From Thiomonas bhubaneswarensis (lineage in GTDB: Bacteria > Pseudomonadota > Gammaproteobacteria > Burkholderiales > Burkholderiaceae_C), in the NCBI RefSeq assembly GCF_001418255.1, contig NZ_LIPV01000015.1:1-45336 (forward strand): 45,336 nucleotides of DNA, read 5' to 3'. Below the pieces are notes generated by a model. That model had not been told where the DNA came from, did no database searches, and saw only the letters and a program-made list of their open reading frames with translations. Below, piece after piece: positions 17,746-27,140 of this stretch (its first letter is position 1; each line of letters begins with the position of its first letter). Both the position numbers and the translations under genes were made by a program.

Positions 17746-18543
17746 ATGCGTGAGGGCGCGGCATTCTGGGTGCTGATCCCGGCGCGGCTGGCTTCCACCC
17801 GCCTGCCCAACAAACCCCTGGCCGACCTCGGCGGAGCGCCCATGGTGGTACGGGTGGCGCAACGGGTGGCGACCTGCGGCGCCCAGGACGTTGTGGTGGC
17901 CTGCGACAGCGCTGAAATCGCGCAAGCCTGCGCCGCCCACGGCGTGCGCAGCGTGCTCACCCGCGCCGATCACACCAGCGGCACCGACCGTCTGGCCGAG
18001 GCCGCCGCGCTGCTCGATTTGCCCGACGACGCCATCGTGGTCAACGTCCAGGGTGACGAGCCGCTGATCGACCCGGCGCTGCCCGCGGCCTGCGCGCAAC
18101 TGCTGCGGCGCCATGCCGACATCCCGATGGCGACCTGTGCCCACCCGATCATCGACGAGGCCGAGATCTTCAATCCGAATGTGGTGAAGGTGGTGACCGA
18201 TGCGCGGGGCAGGGCGCTTTATTTTTCCCGCGCGCCTATCCCATGGCAGCGCGATGCCTACGCCGCGGGGCCGAATGGCACGGGGTGGGCACTGCAGACC
18301 GCCGCGCCGCCGCACCCGGTGTTGCGCCACATCGGGCTGTACGCCTATAGCCACCGCTTTCTGCGCGACTATGCCTCGATGCCACCGGCGCCGCTGGAGC
18401 AGGCCGAGGCACTGGAGCAGTTGCGCGCGCTCTGGCACGGTCACCCCATTGGGGTGCACGTGACCCCGAACGCGCCGGGGCCGGGCGTCGACACGTCGGC
18501 CGATCTGCAGCGTGTGCGGGCCATGTGGTCGAGCGCGGCCTGA
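17746..18543 (+). CDS. kdsB: 3-deoxy-manno-octulosonate cytidylyltransferase
   Basis: Activates Kdo as CMP-Kdo for lipopolysaccharide inner-core synthesis. The 265-residue product has the nucleotide-binding [20 protein letters not shown] loop, [23 protein letters not shown] and the RHIGLYAY segment expected of the family. I prefer ATG 17746; a TTG at 17734 overlapping the preceding stop would add four residues. Being directly downstream of lpxK fits co-regulation of lipid A and Kdo synthesis. Confidence 0.95.
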   Translation: MREGAAFWVLIPARLASTRLPNKPLADLGGAPMVVRVAQRVATCGAQDVVVACDSAEIAQACAAHGVRSVLTRADHTSGTDRLAEAAALLDLPDDAIVVNVQGDEPLIDPALPAACAQLLRRHADIPMATCAHPIIDEAEIFNPNVVKVVTDARGRALYFSRAPIPWQRDAYAAGPNGTGWALQTAAPPHPVLRHIGLYAYSHRFLRDYASMPPAPLEQAEALEQLRALWHGHPIGVHVTPNAPGPGVDTSADLQRVRAMWSSAA

Positions 18544-18609
18544 ACCCAGGACGGACCGGGTTCGCGCTTGCCCGCGTCAGCGGCGCTGCAGATCGGTCTG
18601 CTATTCTGA

Positions 18610-19290
<681 letters not shown>

Positions 19291-19306
19291 ATCCGCCGGA
19301 GCGAGC

Positions 19307-20065
19307 ATGCAACTTGCCGGAAACAGCGCAATCATCAGCGGCGGCGCGTCGGGACTGGGCCGCGCCACGGCTGCGCTGCTCGTCACCCGGGGCATGCATG
19401 TGCTCATCGCCGATCTGCAGGAGGCGGCCGGTCGCGCGACCGCCGCCGAGCTCGGATGCCAGTTCGTTCGGTGTGACGTGACCCGGGCCGACGATGTGCA
19501 GGCGGCGGTGCTGGCCGCAGGCGCCATGGGGCCGCTGCGGGTGGCCGTGAGTTGCGCCGGCATCGCACCCGCGGCGCGAACGCTGGGCAAGCAGGGCCCG
19601 CATGCGCTCGATGTGTTTCAGCGCGTGATCGACATCAATCTGGTCGGCAGTTTCAATCTGGCCCGCCTGGCCGCTGCGGCCATCGCGCAGCAGACCCCTC
19701 TGGAAGATGGCGAGCGCGGCGTCATCATCAACACCGCGTCGGTAGCCGCGTTCGACGGCCAGATCGGCCAGGTGGCTTATAGCGCGTCCAAGGCCGGCAT
19801 CGTCGGCATGACCCTGCCGCTGGCGCGCGATTTGTCACGCGACGGCATCCGCGTCATGACCATCGCGCCGGGCATTTTCGAGACGCCCATGCTTATGGGC
19901 ATGCCCGCCGAGGTGCAGCAGGCCTTAGGTCAGATGGTGCCGTTTCCGCAGCGGCTGGGCCGTCCCGAAGAATATGCGGCACTGGTCGAGTCCATCCTCA
20001 CCAATCGCATGCTCAACGGCGAAGTCATCCGGCTCGATGGCGCCATCCGCATGCAGCCCAAGTAG
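19307..20065 (+). CDS. SDR-family dehydrogenase, 3-hydroxyacyl-CoA dehydrogenase-like
   Basis: 252 residues, ATG 19307 behind GGAGCG. Classical short-chain dehydrogenase features are present: cofactor loop SGGASGLG, the CAG element (VSCAGIAP), catalytic Ser in [10 protein letters not shown], and YSASK as the catalytic Tyr-Lys. The [26 protein letters not shown] region and [10 protein letters not shown] resemble type II 3-hydroxyacyl-CoA dehydrogenases (HSD17B10-like), suggesting NAD-dependent beta-oxidation, but substrate is inferred. It follows adk by 16 bp. Repeat A begins 19 bp after the stop. Confidence 0.88.
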   Translation: MQLAGNSAIISGGASGLGRATAALLVTRGMHVLIADLQEAAGRATAAELGCQFVRCDVTRADDVQAAVLAAGAMGPLRVAVSCAGIAPAARTLGKQGPHALDVFQRVIDINLVGSFNLARLAAAAIAQQTPLEDGERGVIINTASVAAFDGQIGQVAYSASKAGIVGMTLPLARDLSRDGIRVMTIAPGIFETPMLMGMPAEVQQALGQMVPFPQRLGRPEEYAALVESILTNRMLNGEVIRLDGAIRMQPK

Positions 20066-20083
20066 TCTTTTCCGCTCGGGCCC

Positions 20084-20162
20084 TCTCAAGGAAACGCAGG
20101 GCCGCCCCAAGTTTCCTTGACCCCCACGGGGGGCGGGTCGGCAAGCCGACCCAGGGGGCGCT
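20084..20162 (+). repeat. Dispersed three-hairpin repeat, copy A
   Basis: A 79-bp element between the SDR stop and the dnaG start. In order it holds an AAGGAAA...TTTCCTT hairpin, a CCCCC-ACG-GGGGG hairpin, and a GGGTCGG-CAAG-CCGACCC hairpin ending in AGGGGGCGCT. It matches copy B (35344-35421, opposite strand) at 72 of 79 positions by my alignment. The GGGGGC end lies a few bases before the first dnaG ATG and could act as its ribosome-binding sequence. Confidence 0.85.
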
Positions 20163-20165
20163 TTC

Positions 20166-22088
20166 ATGTCCAACATTCGCGGCCGATCGCCCCGCGACGA
20201 CCGATCCATGCAGCAACGCATTCCGCCCGGCTTCATTCAGGATCTGCTAGCCCGCGCCGACATCGTCGAGGTCGTGGGCCAGCATGTCGAGCTGAAAAAG
20301 ACCGGCAGCAATTACAAGGGCCTGTGCCCGTTTCACGGCGAGAAGACGCCGTCGTTCACGGTCAGTGCGAGCAAACAGTTCTATCACTGCTTCGGCTGCG
20401 GCGCGCACGGCACGGCCATCGGTTTCCTGATGGAGCACGCGGGCATGGGCTTTGTCGATGCCGTCAAGGAGCTTGCAGCACGCTATGGCATGACCGTGCC
20501 CGAGCCCGATCTCGATCCCCAGCAACTCCGCCAGCTCCAGCAGCAGCGCAGCCTGCACGCCACGCTGGTGGATGTGCTGCAGACGGCCGACGCCTTCTAC
20601 CAGCACCGCCTGCGCCACAGCGATCGGGCCAAGAACTACCTCATCACGCGCGGCCTGCAGGGCGCCATCGCCAAGCGGTTCGGGCTGGGCTACGCCCCGG
20701 ACGACTGGCAGCCCCTGGCCGGAGCCTTCGCCAATTACCAGGCCGACGCCCTGGTGCAGTCCGGTCTGGTGGTGGCGCGCGACACTGCGGGCGACACCCT
20801 CGACCCGCAGGCCGAATCCTTTGCCTCGGCGCAGCGCCGCTACGACAGGCTGCGCGACCGCATCACCTTCCCGATTCGGAATCAGCGCGGCGAGGTTATC
20901 GGTTTTGGCGGGCGCATCATCGACCAGGGTGAACCCAAATACCTCAATTCGCCCGAGACGGCGGTGTTTCACAAGGGCGAAGAGCTTTACGGCCTGTTCG
21001 AGGCCCGCACCGCCATCTCGCGCGTCGGCTATGCGCTGGTCGTCGAGGGCTATATGGATGTCGTGGCACTGGCGCAGTTCGGTGTGGAGAACGCCGTGGC
21101 CACGCTGGGCACGGCCTGTACCGCGCAGCAGTTGCAAAAGCTGTTCCGCCATACCGGCCAGGTGGTGTTCAGTTTCGATGGTGACGCCGCAGGCCGTCGC
21201 GCCGCGAGACGGGCGATGGAGCAGGCGCTGCCCTTGCTCAGTGACAGCCGGGTGGTGAAGTTCCTGTTTCTGCCCGCAGAGCACGACCCCGATTCCTACG
21301 TCAGGGAACGGGGCGCCGAGGCGTTCGAGCGCGAGGTCGCCCGCGCGCAGCCTCTGTCCGAATTTCTCTTTGCCAGCCTTTTCGACGGCGTGGCGATGGC
21401 CACGGCCGAAGGGCGGGCGCAGGCCATCCATGAGGCCGCGCCGCTTTTTTCGCAGATCACCGCACCGGCGCTTCTCGGACAGTTGATCGCCGATTTCGCC
21501 CGCCAGCTCGGCATGCCCGCCACCGAATTGCGCGAGGTCTTGCGACTGTCGGCGCCGGTGCGCAAGCCGACGACTCCCGCCGCCTCGTTCGGTGGGCAGG
21601 CAGGCAACCCGCAGCGACGCGGCCGCAGCGGTCGGGAGGCGCTGCGCGCCTTTGCCGTGGTGCCGAAAGACCCGCTGCGACAACTGCTGCCCTTGCTGCT
21701 GGCGCAGCCCTCGCTCTGGTGGGACATCAGCCCTGCGCAGCACGGCCTACTTTCACACGAGCCCGGTCCCTTGCAGCCCCTGGCGCTGGCGCTCGAATCC
21801 ATTCTGGAGAATCAGCCGGACCTTTCCGCCGCGGCGCTGTGGGAGGAGTTGCGGGCCGCCGGGCACTCGCCCGAGGAGGTGCTGGCCCAATCGCCCGATC
21901 CCCTGGAACTGGATGAGGCGGTGGCCAGACAGGATCTCCAGGCCATCCTGCTGCGTCTGGAACGTTCGGCGCTGCTGCGCCGTCAGGACGAACTGGTCGC
22001 CCACGGCTTGGTGGCCGATGCCGACCGCGCCGAATATCGCAGCCTTGCGATTCGTCTGAAGGAAATCGATCACGCGCAGCGCGGTTGA
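20166..22088 (+). CDS. dnaG: DNA primase
   Basis: Synthesises RNA primers for replication. Of the 640 residues, the N-terminal zinc-binding domain shows C54, H57, C75 and C78 (CPFH...CFGC). The RNA polymerase domain with TOPRIM follows (VVEGYMDVVAL with the catalytic Glu; SFDGDAAGRRAA). The C-terminal helicase-binding domain is about 450-640. A second in-frame ATG at 20208 (MQQRIPPGFI) is closer to where other primases begin, so the first 14 residues may be untranslated. The first ATG lies three bases after repeat A. rpsU, often first in this operon, is absent; rpoD follows after 336 bp. Confidence 0.96.
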   Translation: MSNIRGRSPRDDRSMQQRIPPGFIQDLLARADIVEVVGQHVELKKTGSNYKGLCPFHGEKTPSFTVSASKQFYHCFGCGAHGTAIGFLMEHAGMGFVDAVKELAARYGMTVPEPDLDPQQLRQLQQQRSLHATLVDVLQTADAFYQHRLRHSDRAKNYLITRGLQGAIAKRFGLGYAPDDWQPLAGAFANYQADALVQSGLVVARDTAGDTLDPQAESFASAQRRYDRLRDRITFPIRNQRGEVIGFGGRIIDQGEPKYLNSPETAVFHKGEELYGLFEARTAISRVGYALVVEGYMDVVALAQFGVENAVATLGTACTAQQLQKLFRHTGQVVFSFDGDAAGRRAARRAMEQALPLLSDSRVVKFLFLPAEHDPDSYVRERGAEAFEREVARAQPLSEFLFASLFDGVAMATAEGRAQAIHEAAPLFSQITAPALLGQLIADFARQLGMPATELREVLRLSAPVRKPTTPAASFGGQAGNPQRRGRSGREALRAFAVVPKDPLRQLLPLLLAQPSLWWDISPAQHGLLSHEPGPLQPLALALESILENQPDLSAAALWEELRAAGHSPEEVLAQSPDPLELDEAVARQDLQAILLRLERSALLRRQDELVAHGLVADADRAEYRSLAIRLKEIDHAQRG

Positions 22089-22424
22089 CGTCTCTCCCTG
22101 GCAAGCCGACAATAGCCGATTTTTTGTAAAATCCACATTTTTGGTGGGGGCCGAGCCGTAGGTGCGAAAAAGCGAAACGTGAGAAGCGCCTCACAGAACC
22201 GCCCGACCCGCGCGGAGTCTGATGGTTTGAGAAACTCTCCTCCTCGGAAAACTCGCTTGAACTCCGCTTGCACTTGCCAAGACGTCAAGCCGCTGAGGTT
22301 TCGGTATCGTTGCCTTGCGAAAAGCCAGAACAGCTGTCTTTGAATTTTGGCGAATCACCCTACATACTGCCAGTAATCCCCCTTTTCCATTTCCCGCCGA
22401 ATCGACGGTCGGTTGAGGTCCACC
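22089..22424 (+). promoter_or_regulatory. dnaG-rpoD intergenic region / rpoD leader
   Basis: 336 bp with no credible gene. It contains a T-rich stretch just after dnaG (GATTTTTTGTAAAATCC, about 22118-22134), the small hairpin GTGAG-AAGCGC-CTCAC (22179-22194), and the best promoter candidate near its 3' end. I see no heat-shock (CTTGAA...CCCCAT) pair. The length suggests rpoD can be expressed apart from dnaG. Confidence 0.4.
22340..22368 (+). promoter_or_regulatory. Candidate sigma-70 promoter of rpoD
   Basis: TTGAAT (22340-22345) and CATACT (22363-22368) are separated by 17 bp, each matching four of six consensus bases. The start site would fall near 22375, giving a leader of about 50 nt before ATG 22425. 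No other pair in the region has this spacing, though TTGACG-N17-GACAAT at 22085-22113 is a weaker alternative overlapping the dnaG stop. Confidence 0.35.
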
Positions 22425-24761
22425 ATGACAAAAGCACCATCCAAAACGCAGACTCCCACGCCGCGGAGCGCCTCCCGCAAGGAGGCTGCCGAGGCCGGTT
22501 CCGTTGCGGAAGCGCCGCGCGGCAAGGCTCGTCGCGCAGCAGCAGAAGAAGCGGCTGCCGTGGAAACCAAGCTGACCAAGGCGGCGACCAAGGGCACCGC
22601 GCCATCTACGGTCAGTGCCGACGCGGCACCCGCAGCCAAACCTGCGCCTAAGCGCGGGCGTCCGCCCAAGGCCAGTGTCACTGTTGCCGAGGCCGAGCAG
22701 CCTGCCGCGCGCCGTGGCCGCAAGAGCAAGGTCGAGGCGGCCGACGATATGGCGGATGACCTGAACGATGACGTCGAATCCGGCGAGGTCGACGTCGAGA
22801 GCGCCGAGGTCGAGGTGGTGGAGGAAGTCGTCGCCCCCGCGCCCAAGACGCGCAAGGCTTCGCGTGCCCGTGAAAAGCAGTTGCTCAAGGAATTCGGCTA
22901 CGACGACGCCAACATCACCGACGAGGAATTGGGGCGTCGGCGTGCGCGTCTGAAAAGCCTGATCAAGATGGGCAAGACCCGCGGGTTCCTGACCTACGGC
23001 GAAATCAACGATCACATCCCGGATAACCTAGCCGACCCCGAACTGCTGGAGACCATCGTTTCCATGCTCAACGACGTGGGCATCGCGGTGTACGAGACCA
23101 CGCCGGATGCGCAGACCCTGCTGCTCAACCAGCATGGCCCGACCGCGTCGAGCGAAGAGGAGGCGGAGGAAGAGGCCGAGGCGGCGCTGTCCAACGTCGA
23201 CTCCGAGTTCGGCCGCACCACCGACCCCGTGCGCATGTACATGCGCGAAATGGGCACGGTCGAACTGCTGACGCGCGAAGGCGAAATCGTCATCGCCAAG
23301 CGCATCGAAGACGGTCTGCGCCAGATGATGCTGGCCATTTCCGCCTCGCCTTCGACGGTGGCCGAGATTCTCGCCATGGCGGCGCGCATTCATCACGGCG
23401 AGTTGCCGGTCGATGAAGTGGTGGACGGCATGGTGTCGGACGACGAATCCGACGACTACGTGGCCGAAGAAGACGTCGACTATTCGCTCGACGAGAGCGG
23501 CGAAGAAGACGAGGACGGCGGCGCCGGCGCCACCTCCATGAAGCTCGAGGAGCTCAAGGGCAAGGCCCTGGAAGCCTTTGCCGACGTGCACGACGCCTTC
23601 ATGAAAATGCGCCGTGCCTACGACAAGGACGGCTACCGCTCGGCCAGCTACCTGAAGGCGCAGGAAGCCATTTCCGCCGCGCTGATGGAAGTGCGCTTTA
23701 CCGCGCGGACGGTTGAGAAGCTGTGCAATCTGCTGCGCGCCCAGGTGGACGAGGTGCGCCGGTACGAACGCGAGATCCGGCGCTACGCGGTGGATCGCTG
23801 CGGCATGCCGCAAGAGGAGTTCATCAAGTCCTTCCCCGGCCACCAGCTCGATCTGAAGTGGGTGGACAAACACGTCGCCTCGAACAAGCCGTACTCGGTC
23901 GTCCTCGGCCGCAATGCTCCGGCCATCAAGGAGCTGCAGCAGAAGCTCATCGACATCCAGACCCGGGTGGTGGTGCCGCTCGACGACCTGAAGGAAATCA
24001 ACACCCAGATGAGTCTGGGCGAGCAGGCTGCGCGCGAAGCCAAGCGCGAAATGATCGAGGCCAACCTGCGTCTGGTCATCTCCATCGCGAAGAAGTACAC
24101 CAATCGCGGTCTGCAATTCCTCGACCTGATCCAGGAAGGTAATGTGGGTCTGATGAAGGCGGTGGACAAGTTCGAATACCGCCGCGGCTACAAATTCTCG
24201 ACTTACGCCACCTGGTGGATCCGTCAGGCCATCACCCGCTCGATTGCCGATCAGGCGCGCACCATCCGTATTCCGGTGCACATGATCGAGACCATCAACA
24301 AGGTCAACCGCATTTCGCGTCAACATCTGCAGGAGACGGGTACCGAGCCTGACGCCGCGGTATTGGCCGAGAAGATGGAGATGCCCGAGGACAAGGTGCG
24401 CAAGATCCTCAAGATCGCGCGCGAACCGATTTCCATGGAGACGCCCATCGGCGACGATGACGATTCTCACCTGGGCGATTTCATCGAAGACTCGGGCACG
24501 CTGGCCCCGACCGAGGCGGCCATGCAGGCAGGGTTGCGCGACGTGGTCAAGGAAATTCTCGATTCGCTCACGCCGCGCGAGGCCAAGGTGCTGCGCATGC
24601 GCTTCGGCATCGAGATGGCCAACGACCACACGCTGGAAGAAGTGGGCAAGCAGTTCGATGTCACCCGCGAGCGCATTCGCCAGATCGAGGCGAAGGCGCT
24701 GCGCAAGCTCAAGCATCCCACCCGCTCCGACAAGCTGCGCAGCTTCCTCGACACACTCTGA
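22425..24761 (+). CDS. rpoD: RNA polymerase primary sigma factor (sigma-70)
   Basis: 778 residues, longer than the E. coli protein (613) mainly because of a basic/acidic low-complexity N-terminal extension (about 1-145). The extension includes AT-hook-like KRGRPPK (76-82) and RRGRKSK (96-102). Region 1.1 follows (about 150-230), then region 1.2 ([22 protein letters not shown]) and an acidic non-conserved insert. Regions 2.1-2.4 run about 546-622 ([30 protein letters not shown]). Region 3 comes next, and then region 4 with [19 protein letters not shown] (about 745-765). It directs housekeeping transcription. No anti-sigma gene is adjacent. Confidence 0.97.
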   Translation: MTKAPSKTQTPTPRSASRKEAAEAGSVAEAPRGKARRAAAEEAAAVETKLTKAATKGTAPSTVSADAAPAAKPAPKRGRPPKASVTVAEAEQPAARRGRKSKVEAADDMADDLNDDVESGEVDVESAEVEVVEEVVAPAPKTRKASRAREKQLLKEFGYDDANITDEELGRRRARLKSLIKMGKTRGFLTYGEINDHIPDNLADPELLETIVSMLNDVGIAVYETTPDAQTLLLNQHGPTASSEEEAEEEAEAALSNVDSEFGRTTDPVRMYMREMGTVELLTREGEIVIAKRIEDGLRQMMLAISASPSTVAEILAMAARIHHGELPVDEVVDGMVSDDESDDYVAEEDVDYSLDESGEEDEDGGAGATSMKLEELKGKALEAFADVHDAFMKMRRAYDKDGYRSASYLKAQEAISAALMEVRFTARTVEKLCNLLRAQVDEVRRYEREIRRYAVDRCGMPQEEFIKSFPGHQLDLKWVDKHVASNKPYSVVLGRNAPAIKELQQKLIDIQTRVVVPLDDLKEINTQMSLGEQAAREAKREMIEANLRLVISIAKKYTNRGLQFLDLIQEGNVGLMKAVDKFEYRRGYKFSTYATWWIRQAITRSIADQARTIRIPVHMIETINKVNRISRQHLQETGTEPDAAVLAEKMEMPEDKVRKILKIAREPISMETPIGDDDDSHLGDFIEDSGTLAPTEAAMQAGLRDVVKEILDSLTPREAKVLRMRFGIEMANDHTLEEVGKQFDVTRERIRQIEAKALRKLKHPTRSDKLRSFLDTL

Positions 24762-24829
24762 TCGCGAGACCCCTGCTGGCTCGTTGGTCAGCCACACGGC
24801 CGGCAAGCGCAACACGCTAGACTTGCGGC

Positions 24830-25750
24830 ATGACCAACGCGCGCAAAACGGCAGTCCGTACCATCGTGTTCGCCGATGTGGTGGGCAGCACCGCATTGTT
24901 CCAGTCCCTGGGCAACACCGAGGCGACGGCGCTGGTCACGCAGGTGGTGTCCAACATGGCCCGCAGCTTCAAGGCGGCGGGCGGCGATGTGGTGAAGACG
25001 CTCGGGGATGGCATTCTCGCCACCTTTGAGCACAACACGCCCGCGCTCAATGCCTGCATCGATATTCAGCGCACCTGTTCCACCACAGGCGCGATGGATG
25101 CCACCGGCGCGCGTCAGAAGCTGCCTCTGAAAATCGGCATTGCGCGCGGCGTGGTGGTGCTGGCGCCCGGCGACTGCTTTGGCGATCCGGTCAATGCGGC
25201 CTCGCGGCTGTCCGACTCGGCCGGGAGCGGGCAGATTCTCATCGGCGATGCCGTGATGGAGGCCCTGCCACTCGAACTGCTGGCCCGCCTGCGCAGTCTC
25301 GGCGCCATTTTTCTGCGGGGCTACGACGTGCCGGTTCCTGTGCATCAGGTCGATTGGGAGGCGTCGGTCGATATGGGCCAGACCATGCCGCAAGTGCCTT
25401 CGCGCATCGACTACAGCAGTCAACTGCTGAACCTGGCCTGGCTCGATACCTCGGTGGATTACGCGGCCGACCAGATGCCCATCGTCATCGGGCGCACGAA
25501 TGGGGCGGATTTTCTCGTCAACGATCTGCGCGTGTCGCGCCAGCATGCCCGCATCGACTGGCGCGGCAGCTATTACATGCTCACCGACCTTAGCAGCAAC
25601 GGCACCTGGGTGCGCTACACCGGCAACGACACCACGCTGGCGCTGCGGCGCAACGAGTGCGTGCTGCACGGGCAGGGCGAGATCACCCTGGGCGCCAAGC
25701 CGTCCGATCCGACCGCGCCCACGGTGATGTTCCAGATCCATCCGAACTGA
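24830..25750 (+). CDS. Class III nucleotidyl cyclase fused to FHA domain
   Basis: 306 residues, no signal peptide or membrane segment. Residues 1-175 form a class III cyclase catalytic domain. Metal-binding Asp residues are D16 (FADVVGST) and D60 (KTLGDGILATF), transition-state residues N122 and R126 (VNAASR). K56 and D119 sit at the base-selecting positions and favour ATP, so cAMP is the predicted product. Residues 215-300 form an FHA phosphothreonine-binding domain with G221-R222, S236-RQ-H239 and N257-G258-T259, all key residues present. This implies regulation by or docking to a Ser/Thr-phosphorylated partner, none of which is encoded here. It lies 68 bp after rpoD and 25 bp before hemH. 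Confidence 0.9.
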   Translation: MTNARKTAVRTIVFADVVGSTALFQSLGNTEATALVTQVVSNMARSFKAAGGDVVKTLGDGILATFEHNTPALNACIDIQRTCSTTGAMDATGARQKLPLKIGIARGVVVLAPGDCFGDPVNAASRLSDSAGSGQILIGDAVMEALPLELLARLRSLGAIFLRGYDVPVPVHQVDWEASVDMGQTMPQVPSRIDYSSQLLNLAWLDTSVDYAADQMPIVIGRTNGADFLVNDLRVSRQHARIDWRGSYYMLTDLSSNGTWVRYTGNDTTLALRRNECVLHGQGEITLGAKPSDPTAPTVMFQIHPN

Positions 25751-25775
25751 ACCCGGCACATCGCCTTCTCTCTTC

Positions 25776-26873
25776 ATGCCCCTGTCCGATCCCACCGACT
25801 ATCAGCACGGCGCGGCTGCGCAAACCGCCATCCTTCTGGTCAACTTGGGCACGCCCGATGCTCCCACGTCTTCGGCCTTGCGGCGTTATCTCGGCGAGTT
25901 TCTGAGCGACCCCCGGGTGGTGGAAATCCCCAAGCCGGTCTGGTGGCTCATTCTCAACGGCATCGTCCTGCCGATCCGGTCTTCAAAATCCGCGGCCAAG
26001 TATGCCTCGGTGTGGACGGACCGGGGATCGCCCTTGCAGGTGGGCACCGCCGATCTCACGCAGGCTGTCGCCGCCGAAATGGCCCGGGCCGGTCATCATG
26101 TGCTGGTGCGCTATGCCATGCGCTATGGCAATCCCTCGGTGGCCAGCGTGCTCGACGAACTGGCGCGGCAGAACGTGACCCGCATTCTGCTGGTGCCGCT
26201 TTACCCGCAGTACTGCGCCGCCACAACGGCCTCGACCCTGGATGCCGTATCGGCATGGATGCGCCGCAGTCGCCGCCTGCCCGAGCTGCGCGTGCTCAAT
26301 CATTTCCACGACGTGCCGGTCTACATCGAGGCGCTTGCCGACAAGATCGAGACGCAATGGCGGCAGCAGGGGCGGCCGGACAGACTCGTGATGAGCTTTC
26401 ACGGCATGCCGGCGCGTACGCTCAAGTTGGGCGATCCATATTACTGCGAATGTCACAAGACGGGCCGACTGCTGGCCGAGCGCCTGGGGCTGGGGGCGTC
26501 CGATTACGTCGTCACCTTCCAGTCACGTTTCGGCAAGCAGGAATGGCTGCAACCCTACACCGAGCCCACGCTGCGCAAGCTGGCTCAAGACGGTGTGGCG
26601 CGGGTGGATGTGGTGTGCCCGGGCTTTACCGTCGACTGCCTGGAGACGCTGGAGGAAATCGCCATGGAAGGCAAGCAGGCCTTTCTGTCGAGTGGCGGCA
26701 AGGTCTTTCACTACATCGACTGCCTCAATGCCGACGCTCACTGGGCGCAGGGCTTCAGCAAACTGCTGACCACGCATCTGCAAGGCTGGGACACGATGGC
26801 GCCGACCGACCCGGGCGCCCTGGCTGCGACCCGCGCGCTGGCGCAGGCCATGGGCGCTGACAATCTGGGTTGA
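25776..26873 (+). CDS. hemH: Ferrochelatase
   Basis: Inserts Fe(II) into protoporphyrin IX, the last step of protohaem synthesis, at the cytoplasmic face of the membrane. The 365-residue protein has the N-terminal LLVNLGTPDAP, the porphyrin-side LVPLYPQYCAATTAS, catalytic H209 in MSFHGMP, and E290 in GFTVDCLETLEEI. Cys residues near 224-226 (YYCECH) could support the Fe-S cluster seen in some members, but this is uncertain. It follows the cyclase gene by 25 bp. Repeat fragment C lies eight bases after its stop. Confidence 0.96.
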   Translation: MPLSDPTDYQHGAAAQTAILLVNLGTPDAPTSSALRRYLGEFLSDPRVVEIPKPVWWLILNGIVLPIRSSKSAAKYASVWTDRGSPLQVGTADLTQAVAAEMARAGHHVLVRYAMRYGNPSVASVLDELARQNVTRILLVPLYPQYCAATTASTLDAVSAWMRRSRRLPELRVLNHFHDVPVYIEALADKIETQWRQQGRPDRLVMSFHGMPARTLKLGDPYYCECHKTGRLLAERLGLGASDYVVTFQSRFGKQEWLQPYTEPTLRKLAQDGVARVDVVCPGFTVDCLETLEEIAMEGKQAFLSSGGKVFHYIDCLNADAHWAQGFSKLLTTHLQGWDTMAPTDPGALAATRALAQAMGADNLG

Positions 26874-26880
26874 GGCTCAT

Positions 26881-26912
26881 AAGGAAACGCGGAGCACCCC
26901 ACGGTTCCTTGA
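26881..26912. repeat. Dispersed repeat, copy C (first hairpin only, diverged)
   Basis: AAGGAAACGC...GTTCCTTGA over 32 bp resembles the first hairpin of copies A and B, with the AAGGAA/TTCCTT stem kept and the loop diverged. It lies between the convergent stops of hemH and the 39-aa gene, a position where it could terminate transcripts from both sides. The G/C-rich second and third hairpins are missing. Confidence 0.55.
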
Positions 26913-26927
26913 TTCAGACAGGGGCGT

Positions 26928-27047
26928 TCAAAGGGACGAATCCGCCGCCGAGCGCCGCGCATCGCGGCGGAACTGCACCAGCAGCCCGACGGCGAGTCCC
27001 ACCACTCCGACGACCAGAAGATAGAGCACCAGTTCTGCCAGGGACAT
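26928..27047 (-). CDS. 39-residue single-span membrane peptide
   Basis: A short gene with ATG at 27047 and stop at 26930-26928. The peptide begins MSLAELVLYLLVVGVVGLAV, then GLLVQFRRDARRSAADSSL. The first 25 residues make one transmembrane helix; the C-terminal 14 residues are basic then polar, so the tail should face the cytoplasm. A strong AGGAGAG ribosome-binding sequence stands six bases before the ATG, which is better than at many long genes here. It follows the GNAT-like gene by 93 bp on the same strand. No family recognised. It may stabilise or regulate a membrane partner; that is inference. Confidence 0.6.
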   Translation of the reverse strand: MSLAELVLYLLVVGVVGLAVGLLVQFRRDARRSAADSSL

Positions 27048-27140
27048 TGTTTCTCTCCTGCTTGCGTCATGCCTGAGGCATATCGACAACAAGTATTGAG
27101 AGCCCGAGGCGCGCTGACAGTTCCGTATCTCGACAGGGTT

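Noticed and set aside
18542-18563. GAACCC/GGGTTC stem after kdsB
   Set aside because: Six base pairs, ten-base loop, no U-tract; not convincing as a terminator before adk.
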